64,000 nt of DNA from Alistipes sp. (lineage in GTDB: Bacteria > Bacteroidota > Bacteroidia > Bacteroidales > Rikenellaceae): assembly GCA_017465605.1 (NCBI GenBank), contig JAFTVW010000005.1, forward strand, positions 1 through 64,000. Direction: 5' to 3'. Positions 24,615 to 31,768 of the stretch are shown here, one piece after another. The notes beneath the pieces were generated by a model. The model ran no database searches and was not told where the DNA came from. It saw nothing but the letters and a program-made list of their open reading frames with translations. Made by a program: the position numbers and the translations under genes. How positions within the stretch are numbered: the stretch's first letter is position 1; every line of letters starts with the position of its first letter.

Positions 24615-25368
24615 ATGTTTGGCGATTGATGATGAGCCGTTGGCTTTGCGTCAGATTAAGAGTTATATAGAACGTGTTGCCGATTTGGAACTTGTGGAGC
24701 TGTGCAGTAGTGCAGTGATTGCACAAGAGGTATTGCAACGCGAGAAGATTGATTTGATGTTTGTTGATATCAATATGCCCGACCTTAATGGTGTGGATTT
24801 CGTGAGGGAGTTATCGTCGCCGCCGATGGTGATTTTTACTACGGCCTATACCGAGTATGCCATCGAAGGTTTTCGCCTTGATGCGGTGGACTATCTGCTC
24901 AAACCGTTCTCATTCGACGAATTCTCGCGTGCGGTGTCGAAGGCTAAATCACTGTTTGAATTGAATAAACTGCGTGAAAAACATTCTCTTACGGAGTCCT
25001 CGGTTGTGGATAACAGTAGTAGTAACGAGGCAACCGATTGCATCTCGATTAAGGCCGACTACAAGGTTACGATGGTGCGTTATGCCGATATTATATATAT
25101 CGAGAGTGTTGGCGAGTATGTAAGGTTGCATCTGAACAATGCTTCGGCAATCACCACTTTATTCCGCTTGAAGAATATGGAGAGTGCTTTGCCCTCGGAT
25201 AAATTTATGCGAGTGCATCGCTCGTATATAGTAAATTTGAGCCACGTTACGGAGTATTCAAGAAGCCGTGTTATGCTGGATAATGGCGAGTATGTCCCCG
25301 TTAGCGTAAATTATCGTGATGCGTTTCGCGAATATATTGAGCGCAGTATGCCTTCGGTGGGAGTGTAA
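24607..25368 (+). CDS. LytTR-family response regulator
   Basis: A 253-residue protein with a receiver domain: acidic pair DDE at 8-10, phosphorylation site Asp54 in MFVDINMPDLNG, Thr in FTTAYTEYA, Lys in LLKPFS. A C-terminal LytTR DNA-binding domain follows (YADIIYIESVGEYVRLHL and FMRVHRSYIVNLSHV). It is translationally coupled to the kinase upstream. The regulon is unknown; nothing adjacent is an obvious target. Confidence 0.94.
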   Translation: MIRCLAIDDEPLALRQIKSYIERVADLELVELCSSAVIAQEVLQREKIDLMFVDINMPDLNGVDFVRELSSPPMVIFTTAYTEYAIEGFRLDAVDYLLKPFSFDEFSRAVSKAKSLFELNKLREKHSLTESSVVDNSSSNEATDCISIKADYKVTMVRYADIIYIESVGEYVRLHLNNASAITTLFRLKNMESALPSDKFMRVHRSYIVNLSHVTEYSRSRVMLDNGEYVPVSVNYRDAFREYIERSMPSVGV

Positions 25369-25428
25369 ATACCGTAATGTAAAGTATTGGTATAATATAG
25401 CCAAGTACAATGGGGGATTGGTTGTAGC

Positions 25429-25890
25429 TTATCCTAATTTGGGAAACGATGCGAGTGGGAGATACCCCGATTGCCTTTGCTCGAAGCAAAAGTGCTTCAA
25501 GCCGTTGGTCAATACTATGTAACGAGCCCCAACTACGGCATTGTATCGTGAAGCCTGCGCGAAAACTTCGCTTACAACTTTCTTATCCTCGAAATTTATT
25601 TCGGGTGCTTTGCATTCAGCCAAAAGCAGAGGCGTGGCCGATGAATCCATAACAACAACGTCGGCACGTTGAGGAGTGGAGTTGATGTTTACTGAATACT
25701 CCTCGACAATCGAGCGTAGTGGTGCGCCACAACCAGCGATGAGAAACTCTACCAAATGCCTGCGTACCCACTCTTCGGGTGTCAATACAACATACATCGA
25801 GCGCACGTTGTCGAATACCAAAGTTCGGCCGTTGTCGCGTTTGGCCCGCAAATTTATGGGTGGGAAGTTGAGTTTTGGCGTAGAATTCAT
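25429..25890 (-). CDS. HsdR N-terminal-like nuclease domain protein (orphan)
   Basis: A 153-residue single-domain protein resembling the N-terminal nuclease domain of type I restriction HsdR. RADVVVMD and then LLLAECKAP give the D...ExK of a PD-(D/E)xK fold, and QASRYNA matches the QxxxY motif. The helicase part of HsdR and any hsdM/hsdS genes are absent nearby, so this is not a type I restriction enzyme. Such solo domains are widespread in Bacteroidales and uncharacterised. Nuclease activity is plausible but unproven. Confidence 0.78.
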   Translation of the reverse strand: MNSTPKLNFPPINLRAKRDNGRTLVFDNVRSMYVVLTPEEWVRRHLVEFLIAGCGAPLRSIVEEYSVNINSTPQRADVVVMDSSATPLLLAECKAPEINFEDKKVVSEVFAQASRYNAVVGARYIVLTNGLKHFCFEQRQSGYLPLASFPKLG

Positions 25891-25949
25891 CGTATGAATA
25901 AAATTTTTTATAACTTTGGCCTTACAAATATAGCAAAAATAAGTAATTT

Positions 25950-27275
25950 ATGAAACGTATTGTCTTTATTATAGCCCTTACCGTAGCCACGATGGGTATA
26001 GTTTGCGCTCAGGAGTACTCTTCGCCAGAGTATGTTTCGTTGGGCCGTGAACTGCCACGCAGTAAGACTGTACCATATCCAACTGCCGAGGAGGCTCAGG
26101 CTTTGGGTGCGGGTGCTGTGGCATCGAAGTTCCTGCGCCCTGTTACGAAGTGGACTCGTACGGAGGAGGCCGATGCAACGGTGTTTACATCGAAATATGT
26201 GATTCCTTTTGTGTGGTTGAGCCGTCAGGCGATTCTCTATGTTGATGAGGCTTCGGGTGCTTACGAGGTGCTTATCAACGGCAAGAAGGTGGGCTATGCT
26301 GCAAATGCATATGCTCCCGCAGAATTCAATATCACCAAAGCATCGAAGGAGACCAATACAATCTCGATTCGTGTGTTGAAAAACCATTGGAGTCGTACGA
26401 TGGAGTGTTATGTACAGAATCCTGAGCCACGAGTGGGTGAGGTGTATGTTATGTCGCAACCGATGATTCGTGTGCGTGATGTAGTGCATAATACTCGCGT
26501 GGATATGAAGAGTGAGCACGCGACCGTTGAGGTGGGTATGGTTGTTAAGACCGAGTCGCTCAACCCCAAGAAGGCTCGTATCCACTATGAGCTTATCGCT
26601 CCCGATACCACTGTTGTAACTAAGGGATATAAGGATATTACGTTGGGTATGCGTAGCGAGGATACAATCAAGTTTATGACCAATATACCTTATGTATATA
26701 CTTGGTGTGCCGATATGCCTGTGCGATATCGCTTGAATATTAAGACGCAGATTGAGGGCCGTTATCAGGAGTATCAATCGCATATGCTCGGTTTCCGTAC
26801 GGTCGAGTCTAATAAAGATGGCGACTTCTTTATTAACGGTATCAAGACAGAACTCTTTTATCGTGATATGGATCCGTTGAAGATTACCGATAAAGATATT
26901 ATTGCGGCTCGCGTGTTGAAGTATAACGCTTTGCGTTTCGATATGGGTGCTGTTCCGCAGAATGTATATCGAATGTGCGATTCGCTGGGTATGTATGTCA
27001 TTGCACAGGTGCCTATCAATACCAGTCAGAGTGGAATCTCGCGCCGTTTGGGCGGAAATCCCACCAACGACCCGAAGTGGAAGCAGGCATATTTGGATAG
27101 GGTAGAGACAACGTACCGAACAACGCGCGGGCAGGCTTGCGTTATCGGTTATGTGATGGCGGCAGAGTCAGCAAATGGTATTAATCTGTATGAGAGTTAT
27201 TTGCGCCTTAAATCGCTCGAACCAACACGCCCTGTAATCTACATCGAGGCCGGTGGCGAGTGGAATAGCGATTAA
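25950..27275 (+). CDS. GH2-like protein lacking the nucleophile region
   Basis: A 441-residue exported protein (signal ending near IVCAQ) with the LacZ-like order: a sugar-binding jelly roll (about 60-180), an immunoglobulin-like domain (about 180-285) and part of a GH2 barrel starting DGDFFINGIKTELFYRD. The segment VIGYVMAAESANGINL aligns with the LacZ stretch WSLGNESGHG, so the acid/base Glu is kept but the preceding Asn is Ala. The protein ends at EAGGEWNSD, before the barrel strand that would carry the nucleophile Glu. It is therefore probably non-catalytic or a truncated relic. tRNA-Lys and an acquired island follow. Confidence 0.7.
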   Translation: MKRIVFIIALTVATMGIVCAQEYSSPEYVSLGRELPRSKTVPYPTAEEAQALGAGAVASKFLRPVTKWTRTEEADATVFTSKYVIPFVWLSRQAILYVDEASGAYEVLINGKKVGYAANAYAPAEFNITKASKETNTISIRVLKNHWSRTMECYVQNPEPRVGEVYVMSQPMIRVRDVVHNTRVDMKSEHATVEVGMVVKTESLNPKKARIHYELIAPDTTVVTKGYKDITLGMRSEDTIKFMTNIPYVYTWCADMPVRYRLNIKTQIEGRYQEYQSHMLGFRTVESNKDGDFFINGIKTELFYRDMDPLKITDKDIIAARVLKYNALRFDMGAVPQNVYRMCDSLGMYVIAQVPINTSQSGISRRLGGNPTNDPKWKQAYLDRVETTYRTTRGQACVIGYVMAAESANGINLYESYLRLKSLEPTRPVIYIEAGGEWNSD

Positions 27276-27313
27276 TTAATTTGTGATTTTTTTGAAAAAA
27301 AGTTGCGTAAAAA

Positions 27314-27345
27314 TTTGCACAGAATAAAAAAGTGCCTTATATTTG
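27314..27345 (+). promoter_or_regulatory. tRNA-Lys promoter
   Basis: TTTG (27314-27317), 20 bases, then TATATTTG (27338-27345), an exact Bacteroidota -33/-7 match that ends 28 bases before the tRNA. Confidence 0.75.
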
Positions 27346-27373
27346 CACTCGCAATCAGGTAATAAAGATTGAT

Positions 27374-27446
27374 GCCTCTTTAGCTCAGTTGGTAGAGCAC
27401 GACACTCTTAATGTTGGGGTCCAGGGTTCGAGCCCCTGAGGGGGTA
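27374..27446 (+). tRNA. tRNA-Lys (CUU)
   Basis: A 73-base cloverleaf: acceptor GCCTCTT with AGGGGGT (three G-U pairs), D stem GCTC/GAGC, anticodon stem CGACA/TGTTG with loop CTCTTAA (anticodon CTT), T stem CAGGG/CCCTG with loop TTCGAGC, discriminator A. CCA is not encoded. It reads AAG. It is followed by a terminator hairpin. Confidence 0.93.
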
Positions 27447-27449
27447 CTG

Positions 27450-27480
27450 AAAGCGAGAAACGAAAGTTTCTCGCTTTTTT
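27450..27480 (+). terminator. tRNA-Lys terminator
   Basis: Stem AAAGCGAGAAAC (27450-27461) and GTTTCTCGCTTT (27466-27477) with loop GAAA, then TTT: an intrinsic terminator three bases after the tRNA. Confidence 0.88.
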
Positions 27481-27524
27481 GTTTTACAGATTATCTTTTG
27501 TATATTTACATATATATTTGGAGA

Positions 27525-29006
27525 ATGACCGAATCAAAAACATACGGAAGAGTATATACTCCCAAATTTCTTGTAGAGTTAATCTTAGATAAGACAGGAT
27601 ACAATTCTTATGAAGGTATTATCGGTAAACATATAATTGATAATAGCTGCGGAGATGGGGCATTTCTAATGGAAATTGTGAGTAGATATTGCACGTTTTT
27701 TAGCGGATCTGTTGGTGAATTGGCAAATCATCTGCAAACGTATATTCATGGTATAGAGATTGATGAGACAGAACAAAAAAAGTGTATAGCCAATCTCGAT
27801 AAAATAGCATGTAAATATGGAATAGGTGACGTTAAATGGGATATAATGTGTGCTGATACTCTTTCTGTATCTATGTATAATTCCCAAATGGATTATGTCG
27901 TTGGCAATCCTCCATATGTAAGAGTTCATAATTTGGATTCTTCTTACGATAATGTGAAGTCATATAAGTTTGCAAACGGAGGAATGACAGATTTATATCT
28001 TGTTTTCTTTGAAATCGGTTTTAATATGTTAAAGCCTGATGGCCAGTTGTGCTATATTACACCAAGTTCTTGGTTAAGTAGTCTTGCTGCTGATAATATG
28101 AGGAGATACATCTTAAAATCACAAAGTTTAATGTCGCTTATTGATTTGGAACATTATCAAGCATTTGATAAGATAACAACATATACATTGATTTCTCATT
28201 TCAAGAAATCATACAATAAAAGCACATTTGACTATTATACATATTGTGGTGAGAACAAAAACTGTGAATTTGTTGAAAATTTAGATTTACAAGATATATA
28301 TATTGATTCTTGCTTTTATTTGGGCCGAAGGAGAGATCTTTTGCGACTTCGTAATATAAAAACAAGAAAAAGCCCTAAATATGTTTCTGTTAAGAATGGC
28401 TTTGCAACACTTGCTGATGCCGTATTTATCGGTGATAATGTACCGGAATCACCGATAACTATTAGAGTAATTAAGGGCTCAACTGGAAAGTGGTACAAAT
28501 GTCTTTTCCCTTATGATGAAAAGGGTAAACCTCTTACCGAAGATGAGATATTTGAGAATGAAGATGTTAAATGCCATCTGCTTGCACATAAAGATGATTT
28601 ATTAAAAGGTAGAAAAGAATATTCAGGGTGGTATTTGTATGGCCGTACACAAGCATTATCAGATGTATATCGTCAAAAGTTGTCTATAAACTCATTGGTG
28701 AGAACTAAAAATGATCTTAAATTAGTAGAGCTAATGAGTGGAGAAGGAATTTATAGTGGCTTGTATGTAATTGCTAATATTAATGTTATATGGCAGGATA
28801 TAAAAAATGTGATAGCTTCTGATGAGTTTATAGAATATGTAAAGTTACTTAAAAAATATAAGAGTGGTGGATATTATACATATAGTTCAAAAGATGTAGA
28901 ACAATTTATTAACTATTATCTCGCAAATAATGAAAAGACTTCAAAATATGTTATCAAACAAGCAATTTCTAGACAAAATCCTGACCTCTTTCAAGGAGTT
29001 TATTAG
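27525..29006 (+). CDS. Type II DNA N6-adenine methyltransferase (Eco57I-like, gamma class)
   Basis: A 493-residue protein counted from the ATG at 27525; an earlier in-frame ATG lies inside the tRNA and is not credible. It starts TYGRVYTPKFLVELIL, has the SAM-binding motif I DNSCGDGAFL and the catalytic motif IV NPPYVRVH, and a C-terminal half likely to recognise the target sequence. It would methylate adenine in a specific site. It is strikingly A+T-rich compared with its neighbours. Its 3' end overlaps the putative endonuclease gene by 77 bases, so it is the modification half of a restriction-modification pair. Confidence 0.88.
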   Translation: MTESKTYGRVYTPKFLVELILDKTGYNSYEGIIGKHIIDNSCGDGAFLMEIVSRYCTFFSGSVGELANHLQTYIHGIEIDETEQKKCIANLDKIACKYGIGDVKWDIMCADTLSVSMYNSQMDYVVGNPPYVRVHNLDSSYDNVKSYKFANGGMTDLYLVFFEIGFNMLKPDGQLCYITPSSWLSSLAADNMRRYILKSQSLMSLIDLEHYQAFDKITTYTLISHFKKSYNKSTFDYYTYCGENKNCEFVENLDLQDIYIDSCFYLGRRRDLLRLRNIKTRKSPKYVSVKNGFATLADAVFIGDNVPESPITIRVIKGSTGKWYKCLFPYDEKGKPLTEDEIFENEDVKCHLLAHKDDLLKGRKEYSGWYLYGRTQALSDVYRQKLSINSLVRTKNDLKLVELMSGEGIYSGLYVIANINVIWQDIKNVIASDEFIEYVKLLKKYKSGGYYTYSSKDVEQFINYYLANNEKTSKYVIKQAISRQNPDLFQGVY

Positions 29007-29679
29007 TAGTGGCACATCTCGTAGTACAGCTAAATTAAAACCGTTACATGGAGCAATCGCGGCTGATATTGCAGAGCGATTGGGTGATGGCTACAAAGTT
29101 TATTCGCAAGGTTTCGGTAAAGGCAAAGAAAAGAAGATTGATGGTCGGTACATAGATAAAATGGTGGATATTACCATTGAAGATGTTAAGACAAATAACC
29201 CTGTTGCTGGCATAGGTGTAAAATTTGTTATGCAGAATTATTCTCAAAATTCAAATAATTATTTTGAGAATATGCTTGGCGAGACGGCTAACATCAGGAC
29301 TGCAAATTGTCCGTACTTCCAAATATTTATTATTTTGGACAAATTGCCTTATTATCAAAATTCGGGTACACTCAAAAAGTGGGAGGAGTTTACTGATCAT
29401 AATATGAGTAAATATTGTAAATTGTCTGCCGATAATACAGATGTATTTTTGCATACTCCTAATAAAACTCTTATATGTGTTGCTCATATTGGACCAAAAA
29501 TTCCAAATGAAACTAGCACTAAAAAGGAGTATTTAACCTTTTTTAGAGATAGGCTTGGGCAATTAACAATAGATTATTCTACTCATAGGTACAATGGCCT
29601 TACGGAAAATGGAACAATTATTATGAATGATTACGAGATGTTTATAGAGAAGGTGTATCATACGATAAAGGCAATTTAG
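28930..29679 (+). CDS. Putative type II restriction endonuclease
   Basis: A 249-residue protein overlapping the methyltransferase gene (start at 28930, or 28948 in the same frame). Its position and partner make it the likely restriction enzyme. The segment KIDGRYIDKMVDITIED, followed by GIGVKFVMQNYSQNSNNYFE, could be a PD-(D/E)xK core with Asp in MVDI and Lys in GVK. The residue two before Lys is Gly rather than Glu/Asp, so an acidic residue further on (FENMLGE) may serve instead, as in the Cfr10I/SgrAI type. I do not recognise a named family or specificity. It is A+T-rich like its partner and is followed by a terminator. Confidence 0.68.
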   Translation: MKRLQNMLSNKQFLDKILTSFKEFISSGTSRSTAKLKPLHGAIAADIAERLGDGYKVYSQGFGKGKEKKIDGRYIDKMVDITIEDVKTNNPVAGIGVKFVMQNYSQNSNNYFENMLGETANIRTANCPYFQIFIILDKLPYYQNSGTLKKWEEFTDHNMSKYCKLSADNTDVFLHTPNKTLICVAHIGPKIPNETSTKKEYLTFFRDRLGQLTIDYSTHRYNGLTENGTIIMNDYEMFIEKVYHTIKAI

Positions 29680-29702
29680 ATATGATGATATACAACAAAA
29701 GG

Positions 29703-29728
29703 TCCGATGGTTTTCCATCGGATTTTTT
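29703..29728. terminator. Terminator of the restriction-modification unit
   Basis: Stem TCCGATGG (29703-29710), loop TTTT, CCATCGGA (29715-29722), then TTTTTT. It ends the restriction-modification unit and faces the convergent chromate transporter gene. Confidence 0.85.
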
Positions 29729-29761
29729 GTTATATATCAATAGGTGGGTTTTGGTGTGATT

Positions 29762-30304
29762 TTATATGGGATAGTATATTACAACTCCTGCGATGGCTGA
29801 TGCTATGATTAGCATTATGGGGTTTAGCTTTTTGTATGAGGCGTAGAGTGTTACTACAAATATTATCCAGCTCCAAGCGTCAATAAAACTGTGGCCGTCG
29901 TTTGAAGAGGGGAACATCAGTAGCAATGCAGCCGAGCCAATCATTCCAATCACCACAGTATGCATACCCACAAGAGCCGCTTTGACGTAGCGATTACTTT
30001 GCAGACGTAGGAAGAATCGCGTGATTAGAATCATTAGCGTTAGGGCTGGTAGGCATACCGCAACTGTGGCTACCACAGAGCCCCAAAATCCAGCTACCGT
30101 ATAACCTATGTATGTTGCCGAGTTGATGGCAATCGGGCCGGGGGTCATCTGAGATATGGCTACAATGTCGGTAAATTCAGCATTTGTGAGCCACCCATTC
30201 TGTACTACAATCTCGTTCTGAATAAGCGACAACATTGCATAGCCTCCACCGAATCCGAAAAAGCCTATTTTCAGATAGCTTATGAATAGTTGTAGGTAAA
30301 TCAT
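29762..30304 (-). CDS. Chromate transporter, half-size (second partner)
   Basis: A 180-residue single CHR domain with about five hydrophobic segments. It has the family motifs FFGFGGGYAMLSLIQNE near the N-terminus and SQMTPGPIAINSATYIGY. Short-chain CHR proteins work as pairs of half transporters of opposite topology, and the start here overlaps the stop of the preceding half by four bases. ChrA exports chromate, but many homologues in anaerobes have other, unknown anion substrates. Confidence 0.9.
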   Translation of the reverse strand: MIYLQLFISYLKIGFFGFGGGYAMLSLIQNEIVVQNGWLTNAEFTDIVAISQMTPGPIAINSATYIGYTVAGFWGSVVATVAVCLPALTLMILITRFFLRLQSNRYVKAALVGMHTVVIGMIGSAALLLMFPSSNDGHSFIDAWSWIIFVVTLYASYKKLNPIMLIIASAIAGVVIYYPI

Positions 30305-30843
30305 CTCTCAACCTCCTTTCCGCGATGTGCCAAGATGGCTATGCCGAGCAGAGCTCCTGCTGCAAGTAGATAGATGGGCGAGATTCCCCAATGCCATATG
30401 GCGAGTGCAACGGCTGCCGAGATGGCCATCAGCCACCATTTCATACCCTTCACAAATCCAATTATTGGAGCAAAGATAAGTGCCACGACTGCTGGGCGCA
30501 TACCCTTGAAAGCTGCGTCAACGATTTCGTTATGGCGAATTTGCGAGAAGAATGTGGCTACTATCAATATGATTATAAACGATGGTAATATCACACCCAA
30601 TATTGCTGCCAAAGCCCCCTTGTAGCCATACATCTTGTATCCCACGAATACCGATGTGTTGAGCGATATGGGGCCCGGAGCCGATTGAGCCAATGTGAGA
30701 AGGTCTAAAAAGTCCTTCTCTTCAATCCAGCGGCGGCGAGAAATCACCTCATTTTGTATGATAGAAATCATAGCATATCCACCACCAAAGGTGAATAGTC
30801 CAATCTTGAAGAAAGAGGCGAATAGTGTGAAATATTTTTGCAT
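30301..30843 (-). CDS. Chromate transporter, half-size (first partner)
   Basis: A 180-residue CHR domain with LFTFGGGYAMISIIQNEV and AQSAPGPISLNTSVFVGY, paralogous to its downstream neighbour. The pair probably forms a heterodimer that mimics the fused two-domain ChrA. It lies 16 bases after the methyltransferase gene, apparently in one unit with it and the U32 gene, though no functional link is evident. Confidence 0.9.
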   Translation of the reverse strand: MQKYFTLFASFFKIGLFTFGGGYAMISIIQNEVISRRRWIEEKDFLDLLTLAQSAPGPISLNTSVFVGYKMYGYKGALAAILGVILPSFIIILIVATFFSQIRHNEIVDAAFKGMRPAVVALIFAPIIGFVKGMKWWLMAISAAVALAIWHWGISPIYLLAAGALLGIAILAHRGKEVER

Positions 30844-30859
30844 CGTATTGGCCTAAACT

Positions 30860-31756
30860 TTACTTTTTGCGAGTGAAACGGCAGAATGTGCCGAGAGGCA
30901 ACTCCTTATCGAAACGGTCTTTGAAATAGAGCTCTCCAAACTCCTCACGACCCGTATTCCCGAAACATTGTCGAAGAGCCGTGCGGGCAAGCATTGCCGA
31001 CAATCCCATCGAATATAGATTCAGTACCAAGAATCCCTGTTGTGGGTGTAGCAATGCGGCACAGCACTCCAACATTTCGCATATATTCTCCTCCAAGACC
31101 CATTTTTCGCCATTTGCGCCACGCCCATAGGCGGGCGGGTCAAGAATTATACCATCATAGACATTGCCTCGGCGTTGCTCGCGGCGGACAAATTTCAAGG
31201 CATCTTCGACAATCCATCTGATGCCGTCCATTCCGCTATTCTCCATATTCTCGCGAGACCAACTAACCACCTGTTTTACAGAATCAACGTGGGTAACCTC
31301 AGCACCAGCTGCTCGGGCAGCCAACGATGCACCACCCGTATAGGCAAACAGATTCAATACCTTTGGCGTTGCGCCATCGGCTTGTTGTTGCTTGATGCAG
31401 TCATATATGAAATTCCAATTTGCCGCTTGCTCGGGGAAGATTCCAACGTGCTTGAACGATGTGAGCCCCAATCGCATACGGAGCTTCATCTGTTTGTATG
31501 AATATTCAATCTGCCAACGGTCGGGCATTTGTGGCTTGTTGTGCCACTCGCCTCGTTCATCATTCTTTGATGCTGCTGTACGCATAAACGAGGCGTGCGC
31601 CATACTGCGCCACTCTTGTTCGCTCATCGACTTGTGCCAAATGGCCTGAGGCTCAGGACGACGTGTGATGTACTGCCCGAAACGTTCTAATTTCTCGAAA
31701 TCGCCTGAATCGATTAATTCATAATCGGGGAAGCGGGGTGTAAGTAGCTGAGTCAT
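30860..31756 (-). CDS. Class I SAM methyltransferase, rRNA (RlmI/RlmK-like)
   Basis: A 298-residue methyltransferase of the Methyltrans_SAM group. It has VLNLFAYTGGASLAARAAGA (motif I), VTHVDSVKQVVSWSREN, and the catalytic ILDPPAYGRGANGEKW, the same DPPxF/Y arrangement as RlmI and RlmK. It lacks the N-terminal PUA domain of RlmI. The likely substrate is 23S rRNA, but the target base is unknown. It sits 12 bases after a U32 protein that may also modify 23S rRNA. Confidence 0.83.
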   Translation of the reverse strand: MTQLLTPRFPDYELIDSGDFEKLERFGQYITRRPEPQAIWHKSMSEQEWRSMAHASFMRTAASKNDERGEWHNKPQMPDRWQIEYSYKQMKLRMRLGLTSFKHVGIFPEQAANWNFIYDCIKQQQADGATPKVLNLFAYTGGASLAARAAGAEVTHVDSVKQVVSWSRENMENSGMDGIRWIVEDALKFVRREQRRGNVYDGIILDPPAYGRGANGEKWVLEENICEMLECCAALLHPQQGFLVLNLYSMGLSAMLARTALRQCFGNTGREEFGELYFKDRFDKELPLGTFCRFTRKK

Positions 31757-31768
31757 ATATTGCTATGT

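Noticed and set aside
25429..25890. Part of a type I restriction system
   Set aside because: Only the HsdR N-terminal-like domain is present; no helicase domain, hsdM or hsdS nearby.
25908..26783. A 291-residue minus-strand frame opposite the GH2-like gene
   Set aside because: It is an antisense shadow; the plus frame has a signal peptide and GH2-like domains.
27411..27524. Upstream ATG in frame with the adenine methyltransferase
   Set aside because: It lies inside tRNA-Lys and its terminator, so translation from there is not credible; the ATG at 27525 begins the conserved part.
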